The position numbers and the translations under genes were made by a program. The notes below the pieces were generated by a model. The model was not told the origin of the DNA and did no database searches. It worked only from the letters and a program-made list of their open reading frames with translations. From an uncultured Burkholderiales bacterium (lineage in GTDB: Bacteria; Pseudomonadota; Gammaproteobacteria; Burkholderiales; Burkholderiaceae): DNA of 64,000 nucleotides. The stretch lies in assembly GCA_946480465.1 (NCBI GenBank), contig CAMLJY010000035.1:1-64000 (forward strand), written 5' to 3'. Within the stretch, counting starts at the first letter, position 1; the number at the start of each line of letters is the position of its first letter. This document shows, in pieces, positions 20,175-28,494 of the stretch.

Positions 20175-21800
20175 ATGACAGAGCACACGAAGACCGATGG
20201 ATTGCCAGGGTTGGACGCCCCCGCGCTGCCGCAGGTGCTGGAGCGTTCGCGTCCGCGCAACGAACGCATGGCCGGCGACAAGATCGAGTGCAACGCCTGC
20301 CCCGTGCTGTGCCAGATCAGCGCCGGCAAAACCGGCGCATGCGACCGCTACGCCAACCACGAGGGCACGCTGATCCGCGTCGACCCCGTTCTGCTGCTGC
20401 GGCGCACGCTGGACCGCGGCGACACGCCGCTGGTCGCCTTCGAAGGCCGCGTGCAAGCGCCTGTCCCTGAATCGCCCGCCCCCGCCACCGCATCCACCAA
20501 CGACTGGAACGGCGACCTGCTGCACGCCAACGAGGTCTTCGTCACCGGCGTCGGCAGCTCCACCACCTACCCCGACTACAAGCCCGCGCCCTTCATCGTC
20601 TCCTCCAAGGCGCAAGGCGTGGACGTGGTCACCGTCGTCACCGAAGGCATCTTCAGCTACTGCAGCTTCAAGCTGAAGATCGACACCGACCGCTTCCTCG
20701 GTCCCGAGCAGGCCAACGTGCGCTGCAAGGGCGAGGTGGTGGGCCACGTCACCACGATGGAATACGGCTCGCAGATGCTGTCGCTGGGCGGCGTGCATCA
20801 CCTGACCGGCGGCAGCAAGAAAGAAGGCCGCGTGACGGTGGAGGCGATGGAGGCGCTGGGCAACAAGCAGGCCGTGGAACTGACCATCGACGGCGGCTCC
20901 CAGGTCGTCGTGCAGGCGGGCAAGGCACCGATCGTCAACGGCGTGGAAGAAGAACGCATGCGCGTGGGCTGCGGGTCAGCCACCATCGGCATCTTCGCCA
21001 AGCAGCTCTTCGGCCGGGCCGACGAGGTGGTAGTGGTGGACGACCACATCACCGGCGTGCTGACGGAACACCAGGCCGGCCGCTGCCTCGACATGCGGCG
21101 CTCGGGCATCAGGATGCGCGGCCGCAAGTCCACGCCCGGCCGCTGGTTCCAGGTGGCCAACCCCGGCACCGGCTGGGGCGGCACCGACCTGAGCGAACCG
21201 CTGTCCATCATCGAGGGCTGGGACCCCGAGGTGGCCTGGCCCGGCCTGCGTTTGCTGATGACCTCCACCACCGGCGAGCACGCCGCGTGGTTCGTGCTGG
21301 ACGAGAACCTGCAGCCCGTGCCGGCCGACATGCCGTCCGAAATACGCGGCGTGGTCGACCGCATCGGCGAGAACTGCGAGCCCTCGCTGTGCTCGGTGCT
21401 GTTCCTCGGCGGCGCCGGCGGCAGCCTGCGCGCGGGCGTCACCGACAACCCGGTGCGGCTGACCCGCTCCATCAAGAACGCGCTGGTCAACGTCACCTGC
21501 GGCGGCGCGCCGGCCTACGTGTGGCCGGGCGGCGGCATCACCGTGATGGCCGACGTGCTGCGCATGCCCGACCGCAGCTTCGGCACCGTGCCCACGCCGG
21601 CCATCGTGGCGCCCATCGAGTTCAGCATGCGCCTGGCCGACTACGAAGCGCTGGGCGGCCACATGGACCACGTCCGCCCGCTGGAGGATGTGCTGAGGCG
21701 CGGCGCCTGGCACAACGACGGTGCACCCACGGCGCGGCGCTGGGCGATGCAAGGCGGCGCCAACCCGTGGCCGCTGGGCGAGCCCCCCATGCTGGGCTGA
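20175..21800 (+). CDS. hnr: 6-hydroxynicotinate reductase-like protein
   Basis: A 541-residue protein resembling 6-hydroxynicotinate reductase of the reductive nicotinate pathway, which converts 6-hydroxynicotinate to 6-oxo-1,4,5,6-tetrahydronicotinate. Near the N-terminus Cys39, Cys42, Cys46 and Cys56 form a C-x2-C-x3-C-x9-C iron-sulfur motif; Gly-rich segments occur later. A C-G-S-A-T segment (S268-A-T270) loosely recalls flavin-attachment motifs. The start at 20175 is chosen because the family N-terminus follows; an upstream GTG at 20163 is possible. It is the first gene of the plus-strand operon, next to the enamidase. Confidence 0.85.
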   Translation: MTEHTKTDGLPGLDAPALPQVLERSRPRNERMAGDKIECNACPVLCQISAGKTGACDRYANHEGTLIRVDPVLLLRRTLDRGDTPLVAFEGRVQAPVPESPAPATASTNDWNGDLLHANEVFVTGVGSSTTYPDYKPAPFIVSSKAQGVDVVTVVTEGIFSYCSFKLKIDTDRFLGPEQANVRCKGEVVGHVTTMEYGSQMLSLGGVHHLTGGSKKEGRVTVEAMEALGNKQAVELTIDGGSQVVVQAGKAPIVNGVEEERMRVGCGSATIGIFAKQLFGRADEVVVVDDHITGVLTEHQAGRCLDMRRSGIRMRGRKSTPGRWFQVANPGTGWGGTDLSEPLSIIEGWDPEVAWPGLRLLMTSTTGEHAAWFVLDENLQPVPADMPSEIRGVVDRIGENCEPSLCSVLFLGGAGGSLRAGVTDNPVRLTRSIKNALVNVTCGGAPAYVWPGGGITVMADVLRMPDRSFGTVPTPAIVAPIEFSMRLADYEALGGHMDHVRPLEDVLRRGAWHNDGAPTARRWAMQGGANPWPLGEPPMLG

Positions 21801-21811
21801 AGGACCGCACC

Positions 21812-22702
21812 ATGACCGCCAGCCGAGCCCCCTTCCCCGACGGCCGCCAGCATTTCCAGCACGGCCCCATCGACATCGTGATCGACGCCGACGGCGACCC
21901 CGCCGCCGTGCGGGCCGCCCACGACGATGCCTGGCACCGCTTCGGCACCGTGCTGCCCGAACTGGTGGCCGAGCTGCCGCTGCTGCGCCGCCCGGTGCGC
22001 GGCCCCTGCGCGCTGCGCGGCGGCATCGCGCAGCGCATGTGGCTGGCCTGCCGGCCGCACCATGCCGAGTTCATCACCCCGATGGCCGCCGTGGCCGGCG
22101 CGGTGGCGCAGGAGCTGATCGGCTTCTACCAGCGGCCCGGCATCGCACGTGCCTGGGTCAACAACGGCGGCGACATCGCGCTGCACCTGGCGCCCGGCGC
22201 CACGCTGCGCATCGGCCTCTTCGCCGACCTGGCGCGGCTGGACGCGCGCCAGCTGTGCGAAGGCCTGGCGCTGGACGCTCACTTCACCGTGCAGCACGAG
22301 CTGCCGGTGCGCGGCCTCGCCACCAGCGGCTGGCGCGGGCGCAGTTTCTCGCTGGGCATTGCGGACAGCGTCACCGTGCTGGCCCGCACCGCCGCCGATG
22401 CCGACGCCGCGGCGACGATGATCGCCAACGCCGTCGACGTCGACGATCCGGCCATCGTGCGCACCCCCGCCAGCAGCCTGAAGGACGACACCGACCTGGG
22501 CGACATCCCCGTCACGGTCGACGTGCCGCCGCTGCCGCACGACCAGGTGCAGGCCGCGCTGCGCGCCGGCCTCAAGCGGGCACGTGCCTTGCAATCCCGT
22601 GGCCTGATCTGGTCGGCCGCGCTGATCTGCCAGGGCCGCTGCGCCCGGGCCGAGCCGTCCCCTTTTGCCAGCCCCCGCCCCACCCTTGCCGAGGCAGCAT
22701 GA
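21812..22702 (+). CDS. UPF0280 family protein (ApbE-like fold)
   Basis: A 296-residue protein of the UPF0280 family, whose fold relates it to ApbE flavin transferases. Seen here are AVAGAVAQE near residue 92, WVNNGGDIALHL near residue 112 (the ApbE-like nucleotide/metal site region) and TSGWRGRSFSLGIADSVTV. There is no signal peptide, so unlike classical ApbE it is cytosolic. It lies 11 bases behind hnr, so a role in maturing or assisting that reductase is plausible but unproven. Confidence 0.82.
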   Translation: MTASRAPFPDGRQHFQHGPIDIVIDADGDPAAVRAAHDDAWHRFGTVLPELVAELPLLRRPVRGPCALRGGIAQRMWLACRPHHAEFITPMAAVAGAVAQELIGFYQRPGIARAWVNNGGDIALHLAPGATLRIGLFADLARLDARQLCEGLALDAHFTVQHELPVRGLATSGWRGRSFSLGIADSVTVLARTAADADAAATMIANAVDVDDPAIVRTPASSLKDDTDLGDIPVTVDVPPLPHDQVQAALRAGLKRARALQSRGLIWSAALICQGRCARAEPSPFASPRPTLAEAA

Positions 22703-22703
22703 C

Positions 22704-22781
22704 ATGAAGCCCCCACGCTCACTCCGTTCGCTGCCCCCCGAGGGGGCCGTCAGTACCTTCGGAACGGCCGGGCGGTACTGA
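22704..22781 (+). CDS. possible coupled mini-ORF carrying a dispersed repeat
   Basis: A 25-codon ORF starts 1 base after the UPF0280 stop and ends 1 base before the next ATG, filling the gap. Much of it is encoded by a dispersed repeat motif (22709-22748). It may be a passive translational bridge; no domain is visible. Confidence 0.25.
   Translation: MKPPRSLRSLPPEGAVSTFGTAGRY
22709..22748. repeat. dispersed GC-rich repeat motif with hairpin
   Basis: A segment with CCCCCACGCTCACT, then TTCGCTGCC and a perfect hairpin (GCCCCC at 22733-22738, loop CGA, GGGGGC at 22742-22747). I recognise this motif from memory as a common dispersed element in Comamonadaceae-like genomes. Here it is embedded in the catabolic operon, where it could shape the mRNA. 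Confidence 0.6.
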
Positions 22782-22782
22782 C

Positions 22783-23424
22783 ATGATCGAGATCCGAAGA
22801 ATCGTGACGATGGTGGAAGACATCCACCACGAGTTCGGCCCGCCCCCCGCCCAGCCCTTGCGCCGCGGCGCCATCGCCGCCGTGCTGACGAATCCTTTCG
22901 CGGGGCGCTACGAGCCGCAGATCCTGCCGATGATGGAAGCGCTGAACCCCGTGGGCATCGACATGGCCCGGCGCCTGCTGGCCGCGATGAACGTCCCCGC
23001 CGATCGCATCGAGGGTTATGGCAAGGGCGCCATCGTGGGTGCCGCCGGCGAGCTGGAACACGGCGCGCTGTGGCACGTGCCCGGCGGCTATGCCATGCGC
23101 GAGCTGCTCGGCTGGAAGGGCGACGCCAAGGCCTACGCCGCCGGCCAGGGCGGCACGACCACCGGCCAGCCCGGCAATGCCTTGGCCATCGTGCCGTCCA
23201 CCAAGAAGGTCGGCCCGCCCGGAGCCGCGCTGGACGTGCCGCTGACCCACATCAACGCCAGCTACGTGCGCAGCCATTTCGATGCGATGGAAGTGCGCGT
23301 GCCCGGCGCGCCGGCGGCCGACGAAGTGGTGTACATCCTGGCGATGAGCACCGGCCCGCGCGTGCACGAGCGTGTCGGCGGCCTGCGCGCCGCCGACATC
23401 GCGCAATGGAACGGATTGCGCTGA
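22783..23424 (+). CDS. DUF1185 ('amino acid synthesis' family) protein, copy 1
   Basis: A 213-residue member of PF06684 (DUF1185), a family with a variant of the AroH-type chorismate mutase fold and no proven activity. Conserved segments seen are VLTNPFAGRY, GYGKGAIVG-AAGELEHG, VPSTKKVGPPGAALDVPLTHINASYVRSHFD, and the C-terminal RVGGL. It is the first of two paralogues in tandem, in a nicotinate-type operon, so it presumably acts on a pathway metabolite. The partner gene starts 23 bases downstream. Confidence 0.85.
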   Translation: MIEIRRIVTMVEDIHHEFGPPPAQPLRRGAIAAVLTNPFAGRYEPQILPMMEALNPVGIDMARRLLAAMNVPADRIEGYGKGAIVGAAGELEHGALWHVPGGYAMRELLGWKGDAKAYAAGQGGTTTGQPGNALAIVPSTKKVGPPGAALDVPLTHINASYVRSHFDAMEVRVPGAPAADEVVYILAMSTGPRVHERVGGLRAADIAQWNGLR

Positions 23425-23447
23425 CGACGAACACCGGAGAACGACCC

Positions 23448-24032
23448 ATGCCCGCACAGATCCGCAAGCTCATCGTCACCACCGACGAAACCCGCGTCGA
23501 GATGGGCCGCGCCATCGATCCGCCGGCCAAGCGCGCCGTTGCCGTGGCCGTCATCGCCAACCCCTATGCCGGCCACTATGCCGAGAACCTGGACGAGCTG
23601 ATCGCCATCGGCGAAGAGCTGGGCGGCCTGCTGGGCCGCAAGTGCGTGGAAGCGCTGGGGATCCAGCCCAGCCAGGCGCACAGCTACGGCAAGGCCGCCA
23701 TCGTCGGCGAGGCGGGTGAACTGGAACACGCCGCCGCCATCCTGCACCCCAAGCTGGGCGCGCCGCTGCGCATGGCCGTGGAAAAAGGCGCCGCGCTGGT
23801 GCCCTCGGCCAAGAAGATGGGCACGCTCGGCACCGCCATCGACGTGCCGCTGGGCCACAAGGACGCCGCCTTCGTGCGCAGCCACTTCGACGCCATCGAG
23901 GCCCGCGTGCCTGACGCGCCGCGCGCCAACGAGATCGTGGTGGCCGTGGCCGTCACGACCAGCGGCCGGCCGCTGGCGCGCATCGGCGGGCTGCAGGTGT
24001 CCGAGATCAAGGGCGAAGACGGCCTGCGCTGA
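23448..24032 (+). CDS. DUF1185 ('amino acid synthesis' family) protein, copy 2
   Basis: A 194-residue paralogue of the preceding gene, with the matching segments VIANPYAGHY, YGKAAIVGEAGELEHAAA, VPSAKKMGTLGTAIDVPLGHKDAAFVRSHFD and RIGGLQ. It is shorter by about 20 residues in the middle. Two non-identical copies side by side suggest a hetero-oligomer or two related reactions. The ATG is preceded by GGAGAA about 8 bases upstream. Confidence 0.85.
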   Translation: MPAQIRKLIVTTDETRVEMGRAIDPPAKRAVAVAVIANPYAGHYAENLDELIAIGEELGGLLGRKCVEALGIQPSQAHSYGKAAIVGEAGELEHAAAILHPKLGAPLRMAVEKGAALVPSAKKMGTLGTAIDVPLGHKDAAFVRSHFDAIEARVPDAPRANEIVVAVAVTTSGRPLARIGGLQVSEIKGEDGLR

Positions 24033-24049
24033 GCGCCGGTGAATCGAAG

Positions 24050-24133
24050 ATGACAGCACCAAGCCGCTCACTTCACAAGTCACCACCAGCCGCCGGTGGT
24101 TGCGTGCGCCCGGCCGGGACGTCGCGCGCATGA
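24050..24133 (+). CDS. possible coupled mini-ORF upstream of the livHM fusion
   Basis: A 27-codon ORF lies in the 97-base gap and ends with an ATGA overlap on the livHM start. No domain is visible. It is listed because the same arrangement recurs at other gaps in this operon. Confidence 0.3.
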   Translation: MTAPSRSLHKSPPAAGGCVRPAGTSRA

Positions 24134-26010
24134 ACCTCTCCGGCTTCGTCGTCCAGCTGCTCAACGGCCTCGCCGGCGCTTCGTCGCTGTTCCTGGTCGC
24201 CGCAGGCCTGTCGCTCATTTTCGGCGTCACGCGCATCGTCAACTTTGCGCACGGCTCCTTCTTCATGCTGGGCATCTACGTGGCGTATTCGCTCGTGGAG
24301 AAGTTCGGCGCGCTGGGTTTCTGGCCCTCGGTGCTGCTGTCGGCGCTGATCGTCGGCGCGCTGGGCGCCTTGACCGAGGTCGTGCTGCTGCGCCGCATCT
24401 ACCGCGCGCCCGAGCTGTTTCAGCTGCTGGCCACCTTCGCGCTGGTGCTCGTCATCAAGGACGCGGCATTGTGGATCTGGGGCCCGGAAGACCTGCTGGG
24501 CCCGCGGGCCCCCGGCCTCACCGGCTCGGTGGAAATCCTGGGCCGCCGCTTTCCCAGCTACGACCTGTTCCTGATCGCCGTCGGCCCCGTGGTGCTGGGC
24601 CTGCTGTGGCTGCTGCTCACCCGCACCCGCTGGGGCACGCTGGTGCGCGCCGCCACGCAGGACCGCGAGATGGTGGGCACGCTGGGCGTGAACCAGGCGT
24701 GGCTGTTCACGGCCGTGTTCACCTTGGGCGCCATGCTGGCGGGCCTGGGCGGTGCGCTGCAGCTGCCGCGCGAGCCCGCCAACCTGGGGCTGGACCTCGT
24801 CACCATCGGCAATGCCTTCGTGGTCGTTGTGGTCGGGGGCATGGGCTCCATTCCGGGCGCCTACGTGGCCGCCTTGCTCATCGCCGAAATCAACGCCATG
24901 TGCGTCGGCCTGGGCACCATCGAGCTCTTCGGCATCCCCTTCGCCTTCAGCAAGCTCACGCTGGTGGCCGAGTTCCTGGTGATGGCCGTGGTGCTCGTCG
25001 TGCGCCCCTGGGGCCTGATGGGCCGCCCGCAAGCGCCCAGCCGCCATGCCGGCCCGGTGGAAGCCCCCATCCTGCCGGCCTCGCGCGCCCTGAAGATGGC
25101 CGGCGCGCTGCTGCTGGCGGCCTTGGTCGTGCTGCCATGGGCCACCAGCAGCTCGCCCTACCTCACCGTGCTGGCCATCGACCTGCTCACGGCCGCGCTC
25201 TTCGCCACCAGCCTGCACTTCATCATGGGCCCGGCCGGCATGCATTCCTTCGGCCACGCCGCCTACTTCGGCCTGGGCGCGTATGGCGCGGCGCTGCTGG
25301 TTCGGTCCTTGAACCTGCCGATGGAAATCGCGCTGTTCGCCGCGCCGCTGGCCGCCGCCGCGGGCGCGCTGCTGTTCGGCTGGTTCTGCGTGCGCCTGTC
25401 CGGCGTGTACCTGGCGATGCTGACGCTCGCCTTCGCGCAGATCGTCTGGTCCGTCGTCTTCCAGTGGGACAACTTCACCGGCGGCAGCAACGGCCTGACC
25501 GGCGTGTGGCCGGCCGAGTGGCTCAGCGACAAGCGCGCGTACTACTACCTGACGCTCACTTTGGTCGCCATCGCCGTGCTGCTGCTGCGCCGTGCCCTCT
25601 TCGCGCCCTTCGGCTACGCGATGCGCGCGGGACGTGATTCGGTGCTGCGCTGCGACGCCATCGGCATCGACGTGCAGCGCGTGCAGTGGGTGGCCTTCGT
25701 CGTCGCCGGCCTCTTCGCGGGTTTGGCCGGCGCGCTGTTCGCCTTCAGCAAGGGCAGCATCTCGCCGGACAGCCTGGCCGTCAGCCGGTCCGTGGACGGG
25801 CTGGTGATGGTGCTGCTGGGCGGGCTGCAGACCCTGTCCGGCCCGCTGGTCGGCGCAGTGACCTTCACCTGGCTGCAGGACACCATTGCCCGCAACACCG
25901 ACTACTGGCGCGCGCTGCTGGGCGGCATCATCCTGATCCTGGTGCTGGTGTTCCCGATGGGGCTGGCTGGCTTCATCAAGCAACGCCTGTCCCGCGCTGA
26001 AGCAACATGA
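24130..26010 (+). CDS. fused LivH-LivM branched-chain-type ABC transporter permease
   Basis: A 626-residue membrane protein in which a LivH-like permease (about residues 1-300) is joined to a LivM-like permease (about 320-626). Family motifs are seen in both halves: SLIFGVTRIVNFAHGSFFMLG and VVGGMGSIPGAYVAALL in the first, HFIMGPAGMHSFGHAAYFGLGAYGAALL and LGGLQTLSGPLVGA in the second. Together with the LivG and LivF ATPases downstream it would form the importer for the pathway substrate. No substrate-binding protein gene is in the cluster. The ATG at 24130 is preferred over one 30 bases upstream. Confidence 0.88.
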   Translation: MNLSGFVVQLLNGLAGASSLFLVAAGLSLIFGVTRIVNFAHGSFFMLGIYVAYSLVEKFGALGFWPSVLLSALIVGALGALTEVVLLRRIYRAPELFQLLATFALVLVIKDAALWIWGPEDLLGPRAPGLTGSVEILGRRFPSYDLFLIAVGPVVLGLLWLLLTRTRWGTLVRAATQDREMVGTLGVNQAWLFTAVFTLGAMLAGLGGALQLPREPANLGLDLVTIGNAFVVVVVGGMGSIPGAYVAALLIAEINAMCVGLGTIELFGIPFAFSKLTLVAEFLVMAVVLVVRPWGLMGRPQAPSRHAGPVEAPILPASRALKMAGALLLAALVVLPWATSSSPYLTVLAIDLLTAALFATSLHFIMGPAGMHSFGHAAYFGLGAYGAALLVRSLNLPMEIALFAAPLAAAAGALLFGWFCVRLSGVYLAMLTLAFAQIVWSVVFQWDNFTGGSNGLTGVWPAEWLSDKRAYYYLTLTLVAIAVLLLRRALFAPFGYAMRAGRDSVLRCDAIGIDVQRVQWVAFVVAGLFAGLAGALFAFSKGSISPDSLAVSRSVDGLVMVLLGGLQTLSGPLVGAVTFTWLQDTIARNTDYWRALLGGIILILVLVFPMGLAGFIKQRLSRAEAT

Positions 26011-26084
26011 ACACGCAGCTGACTTCTTCCGTCCGCAAAACAGTGGTTTCGTTGGAAGTGGCCCGGCGGGAGGCCGCTGCATGA
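26007..26084 (+). CDS. possible coupled mini-ORF between livHM and livG
   Basis: A 25-codon ORF whose ATG overlaps the livHM stop (ATGA) and whose stop overlaps the livG start (ATGA), exactly bridging the 70-base gap. It has no recognisable domain and may act as a translation relay. Confidence 0.35.
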   Translation: MNTQLTSSVRKTVVSLEVARREAAA

Positions 26085-26869
26085 GCCTTCTCACCGTCTC
26101 AGGCCTCACGAAGAACTTCGGCGGCAACCGCGCAGTCGACGACGTGCACTTCACGCTCCAGGCCGGCGAGCTGCTGGCCCTCATCGGCCCCAACGGCGCC
26201 GGCAAGTCGACCACCTTCAACATGGTCAACGGCCAGCTGCGCGCCGATGCGGGATCGATCAATCTCGACGGCCAGGAGCTGGTGGGCCTGGCGCCGCGCC
26301 GCATCTGGCGACTGGGCGTGGGCCGCACCTTCCAGATCGCCGCCACCTTCGCGTCGATGACCGTCATCGAAAACGTGCAGATGGCGCTGCTCTCCGCCGA
26401 CCGCAAGCTGTATTCCTTCTGGAAACCCGCACGCGACCACCGCCGCGCCGACGCGCTGGCCCTGCTGGCCCAGGTCGGCATGGCCAAACAGGCCGACCGC
26501 CCCTGCAGCGTGCTGGCCTATGGCGACATCAAGCGCGTGGAGCTGGCCATCGCGCTGGCCAACAAGCCGAAGCTGCTGCTGATGGACGAGCCCACCGCCG
26601 GCATGGCGCCCAAGGAACGCAACGAGCTGATGGCGCTGACCAAGCAGCTGGTCAAGGACCGCGGCCTGGCCGTGCTCTTCACCGAGCACAGCATGGACGT
26701 GGTGTTCGCCTATGCCGACCGCATGATCGTGCTGGCCCGCGGCAAGCTGATCGCCGAAGGGCCGCCGAACGTCATCCGCGACCACCCGAAGGTGCAGGAG
26801 GTCTACTTCGGCACCGGCAAGACCTTCGAGAAGCCGGTGGCGCCGGCACCTGTGGGAGCCGCCGCATGA
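26081..26869 (+). CDS. ABC transporter ATP-binding protein, LivG type
   Basis: A 262-residue ATPase for the branched-chain-type importer. Walker A is GPNGAGKST near residue 39, and the LivG-type signature region is VLAYGDIKRVELAIAL rather than the usual LSGGQ, as is common in LivG. Walker B is LLLMDEPTAGM, and the switch His is in FTEHSMDVVF. An Ala/Pro tail ends the protein. The TGA overlaps the livF ATG by 4 bases. Confidence 0.9.
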   Translation: MSLLTVSGLTKNFGGNRAVDDVHFTLQAGELLALIGPNGAGKSTTFNMVNGQLRADAGSINLDGQELVGLAPRRIWRLGVGRTFQIAATFASMTVIENVQMALLSADRKLYSFWKPARDHRRADALALLAQVGMAKQADRPCSVLAYGDIKRVELAIALANKPKLLLMDEPTAGMAPKERNELMALTKQLVKDRGLAVLFTEHSMDVVFAYADRMIVLARGKLIAEGPPNVIRDHPKVQEVYFGTGKTFEKPVAPAPVGAAA

Positions 26870-27600
26870 GCGCTGAAACGACACTGCTGCAAGCCAAGGC
26901 CCTGAACGCCTGGTACGGCGCCGCCCACATCCTGTTCGACGTCGACCTGGACGTGAAGCGCGGCGAGGTCGTCGCGCTGATGGGCCGCAACGGCGCCGGC
27001 AAGTCCACCACGCTCAAGGCCATCATGGGCCTGCTGGACGAGCACACCGGCAGCGTGCAGTTCATGGGCCGCGACATCAGCCGCGCCGAGCCGCACGACA
27101 TCGCGCGCCTGGGCCTGGGCTACGTGCCCGAAGACCGCCGCATCTTCAGCGACCTGACGGTGATGGAGAACCTGGAAGTGGGCCGCCAGCCGCCGCGCCA
27201 CTGGGCCGATGGCAGCGCCGCGCCGGCGTGGACGCCCGAGCGCCTCTTCAAGCTCTTTCCCAACCTGGGCGAAATGCCCGACCGCCCAGGCGGCAGGATG
27301 AGCGGCGGCGAGCAGCAGATGCTCACCGTCGCCCGGACGCTGATGGGCAACCCTTATTTGGTGCTGCTGGACGAGCCCAGCGAAGGCGTGGCGCCTGTCA
27401 TCGTCGAGCAGATGGCGCACATGATCGTGGAGCTGAAGAGCCACGGCGTCAGCATCCTGCTGAGCGAGCAGAACATGCACTTCGCCGAGCTGGTGTCCGA
27501 CCGCGCCTACGTGCTGGAAAAAGGCCAGATCCGCTACCACGCGAGCATGGCCGAGCTGGCGGCGAACGAGGAAGTGCGCCGCGCCTACTTGTCCGTATGA
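26866..27600 (+). CDS. ABC transporter ATP-binding protein, LivF type
   Basis: A 244-residue ATPase, partner of the preceding LivG-like subunit. Walker A GRNGAGKST, the conserved GYVPEDRRIFSDLTVMENL block, signature MSGGEQQML and Walker B LVLLDEPSEGV are present, followed by LLSEQNMHFA. It starts 4 bases inside the livG end, so the two subunits are made in equal amounts. In this context the importer probably takes up a pyridine carboxylate or similar ring compound. Confidence 0.9.
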   Translation: MSAETTLLQAKALNAWYGAAHILFDVDLDVKRGEVVALMGRNGAGKSTTLKAIMGLLDEHTGSVQFMGRDISRAEPHDIARLGLGYVPEDRRIFSDLTVMENLEVGRQPPRHWADGSAAPAWTPERLFKLFPNLGEMPDRPGGRMSGGEQQMLTVARTLMGNPYLVLLDEPSEGVAPVIVEQMAHMIVELKSHGVSILLSEQNMHFAELVSDRAYVLEKGQIRYHASMAELAANEEVRRAYLSV

Positions 27601-27731
27601 CGCCGCACGCCCACGCGAAGGGCTTAAGCGGCGGCCGCCCAGCCACCGCGGTGCTTGCGGCCGGCGTCGGCGCGCAGCGGCCGAGGCCCTTCACCGGGGC
27701 CGAGACATTCAGCGCCACGGGGGCCGCATGA
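27597..27731 (+). CDS. possible coupled mini-ORF between livF and the NicA-like gene
   Basis: A 44-codon ORF bridging the 127-base gap: its ATG overlaps the livF stop and its TGA overlaps the start of the 2Fe-2S subunit gene (ATGA at both ends). It contains a rare TTA codon and no domain, so a mechanical rather than protein role is more likely. Confidence 0.35.
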   Translation: MTPHAHAKGLSGGRPATAVLAAGVGAQRPRPFTGAETFSATGAA

Positions 27732-28330
27732 GCGAGCCCACGCTGACGCTCGAAGTGAACGGCCAGCACCACGCCCTGCCCGGCGTGCCGCCCCACGCCC
27801 CGCTGCTGCAGGTACTGCGCAACGACCTGTGCCTGAACGGCCCCAAGTACGGCTGCGGCCTGGGCGAATGCGGCGCCTGCCTGGTGCTGATCGACGGCAT
27901 ACCGGCGCGCAGCTGCGTCATCCCCGCCGGCGGCGTGCAGGACCGCGCCATCACCACGCTGGAAGGCCTGCCCGCCCGCGCCGGCGCCCGCATCCACCCG
28001 GTGCAGCAGGCTTTCATCGACGCCCAGGCGGCTCAATGCGGCTACTGCCTGAACGGCATGATCATCGCCACCGTCGGCCTGCTGGAGGCGGAACCTAACC
28101 CGACCGATGCACGGGTGCGTGCTGCGCTGTCGCACAACCTGTGCCGCTGCGGCACGCACCTGGAGATCCTGGACGCGGTGCAGCGCGCGGCGGTGGCCAT
28201 GGCCGCCGCAGCCCGTGCGCGGAGCGCAGCGGGCAGCACGCGACCGCGGGAAAGCGCCGACCCCATCAGCCCAGCCGAGCCCAGCGCGGGCGCCATGCCA
28301 GGCGCTTCCTCGCTGCCCGCCACTGAATGA
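27728..28330 (+). CDS. 2Fe-2S subunit of a nicotinate-type hydroxylase (NicA-like)
   Basis: A 200-residue electron-transfer subunit of the xanthine dehydrogenase family. Cys43, Cys48, Cys51 and Cys63 form the plant-type 2Fe-2S site (CGLGECGAC...C). Cys104, Cys107, Cys139 and Cys141 form the second site (CGYC...CRC). The last 45 residues are a low-complexity Ala/Ser/Pro tail not needed for the fold. It would pass electrons from the molybdenum subunit downstream. The two-subunit layout with a cytochrome-bearing partner matches nicotinate hydroxylase NicAB of Pseudomonas. Confidence 0.88.
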   Translation: MSEPTLTLEVNGQHHALPGVPPHAPLLQVLRNDLCLNGPKYGCGLGECGACLVLIDGIPARSCVIPAGGVQDRAITTLEGLPARAGARIHPVQQAFIDAQAAQCGYCLNGMIIATVGLLEAEPNPTDARVRAALSHNLCRCGTHLEILDAVQRAAVAMAAAARARSAAGSTRPRESADPISPAEPSAGAMPGASSLPATE

Positions 28331-28494
28331 CACACCGCCCCGACGTACCCCACTGTCTGCGACGGGCAGTCTTCGCTGACCGCGGCGAATCGAGCGATCG
28401 AACGCAGCGCGCGGCCGGTGAGGCGGCCCATGGCGACGCTTTCCCCGGCGACGAAGGGGCCGGCGATAGCTGGGCGGGCGAGGCCACCCGATGA
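28327..28494 (+). CDS. possible coupled small ORF between the NicA- and NicB-like genes
   Basis: A 55-codon ORF that exactly fills the gap: ATGA overlap with the NicA-like stop at one end and with the NicB-like start at the other. The peptide is charged (Arg, Asp, Glu, Gly) with one Cys and one Trp, and no family is recognised. It is either a real small protein or a translational bridge. Confidence 0.4.
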   Translation: MTHRPDVPHCLRRAVFADRGESSDRTQRAAGEAAHGDAFPGDEGAGDSWAGEATR

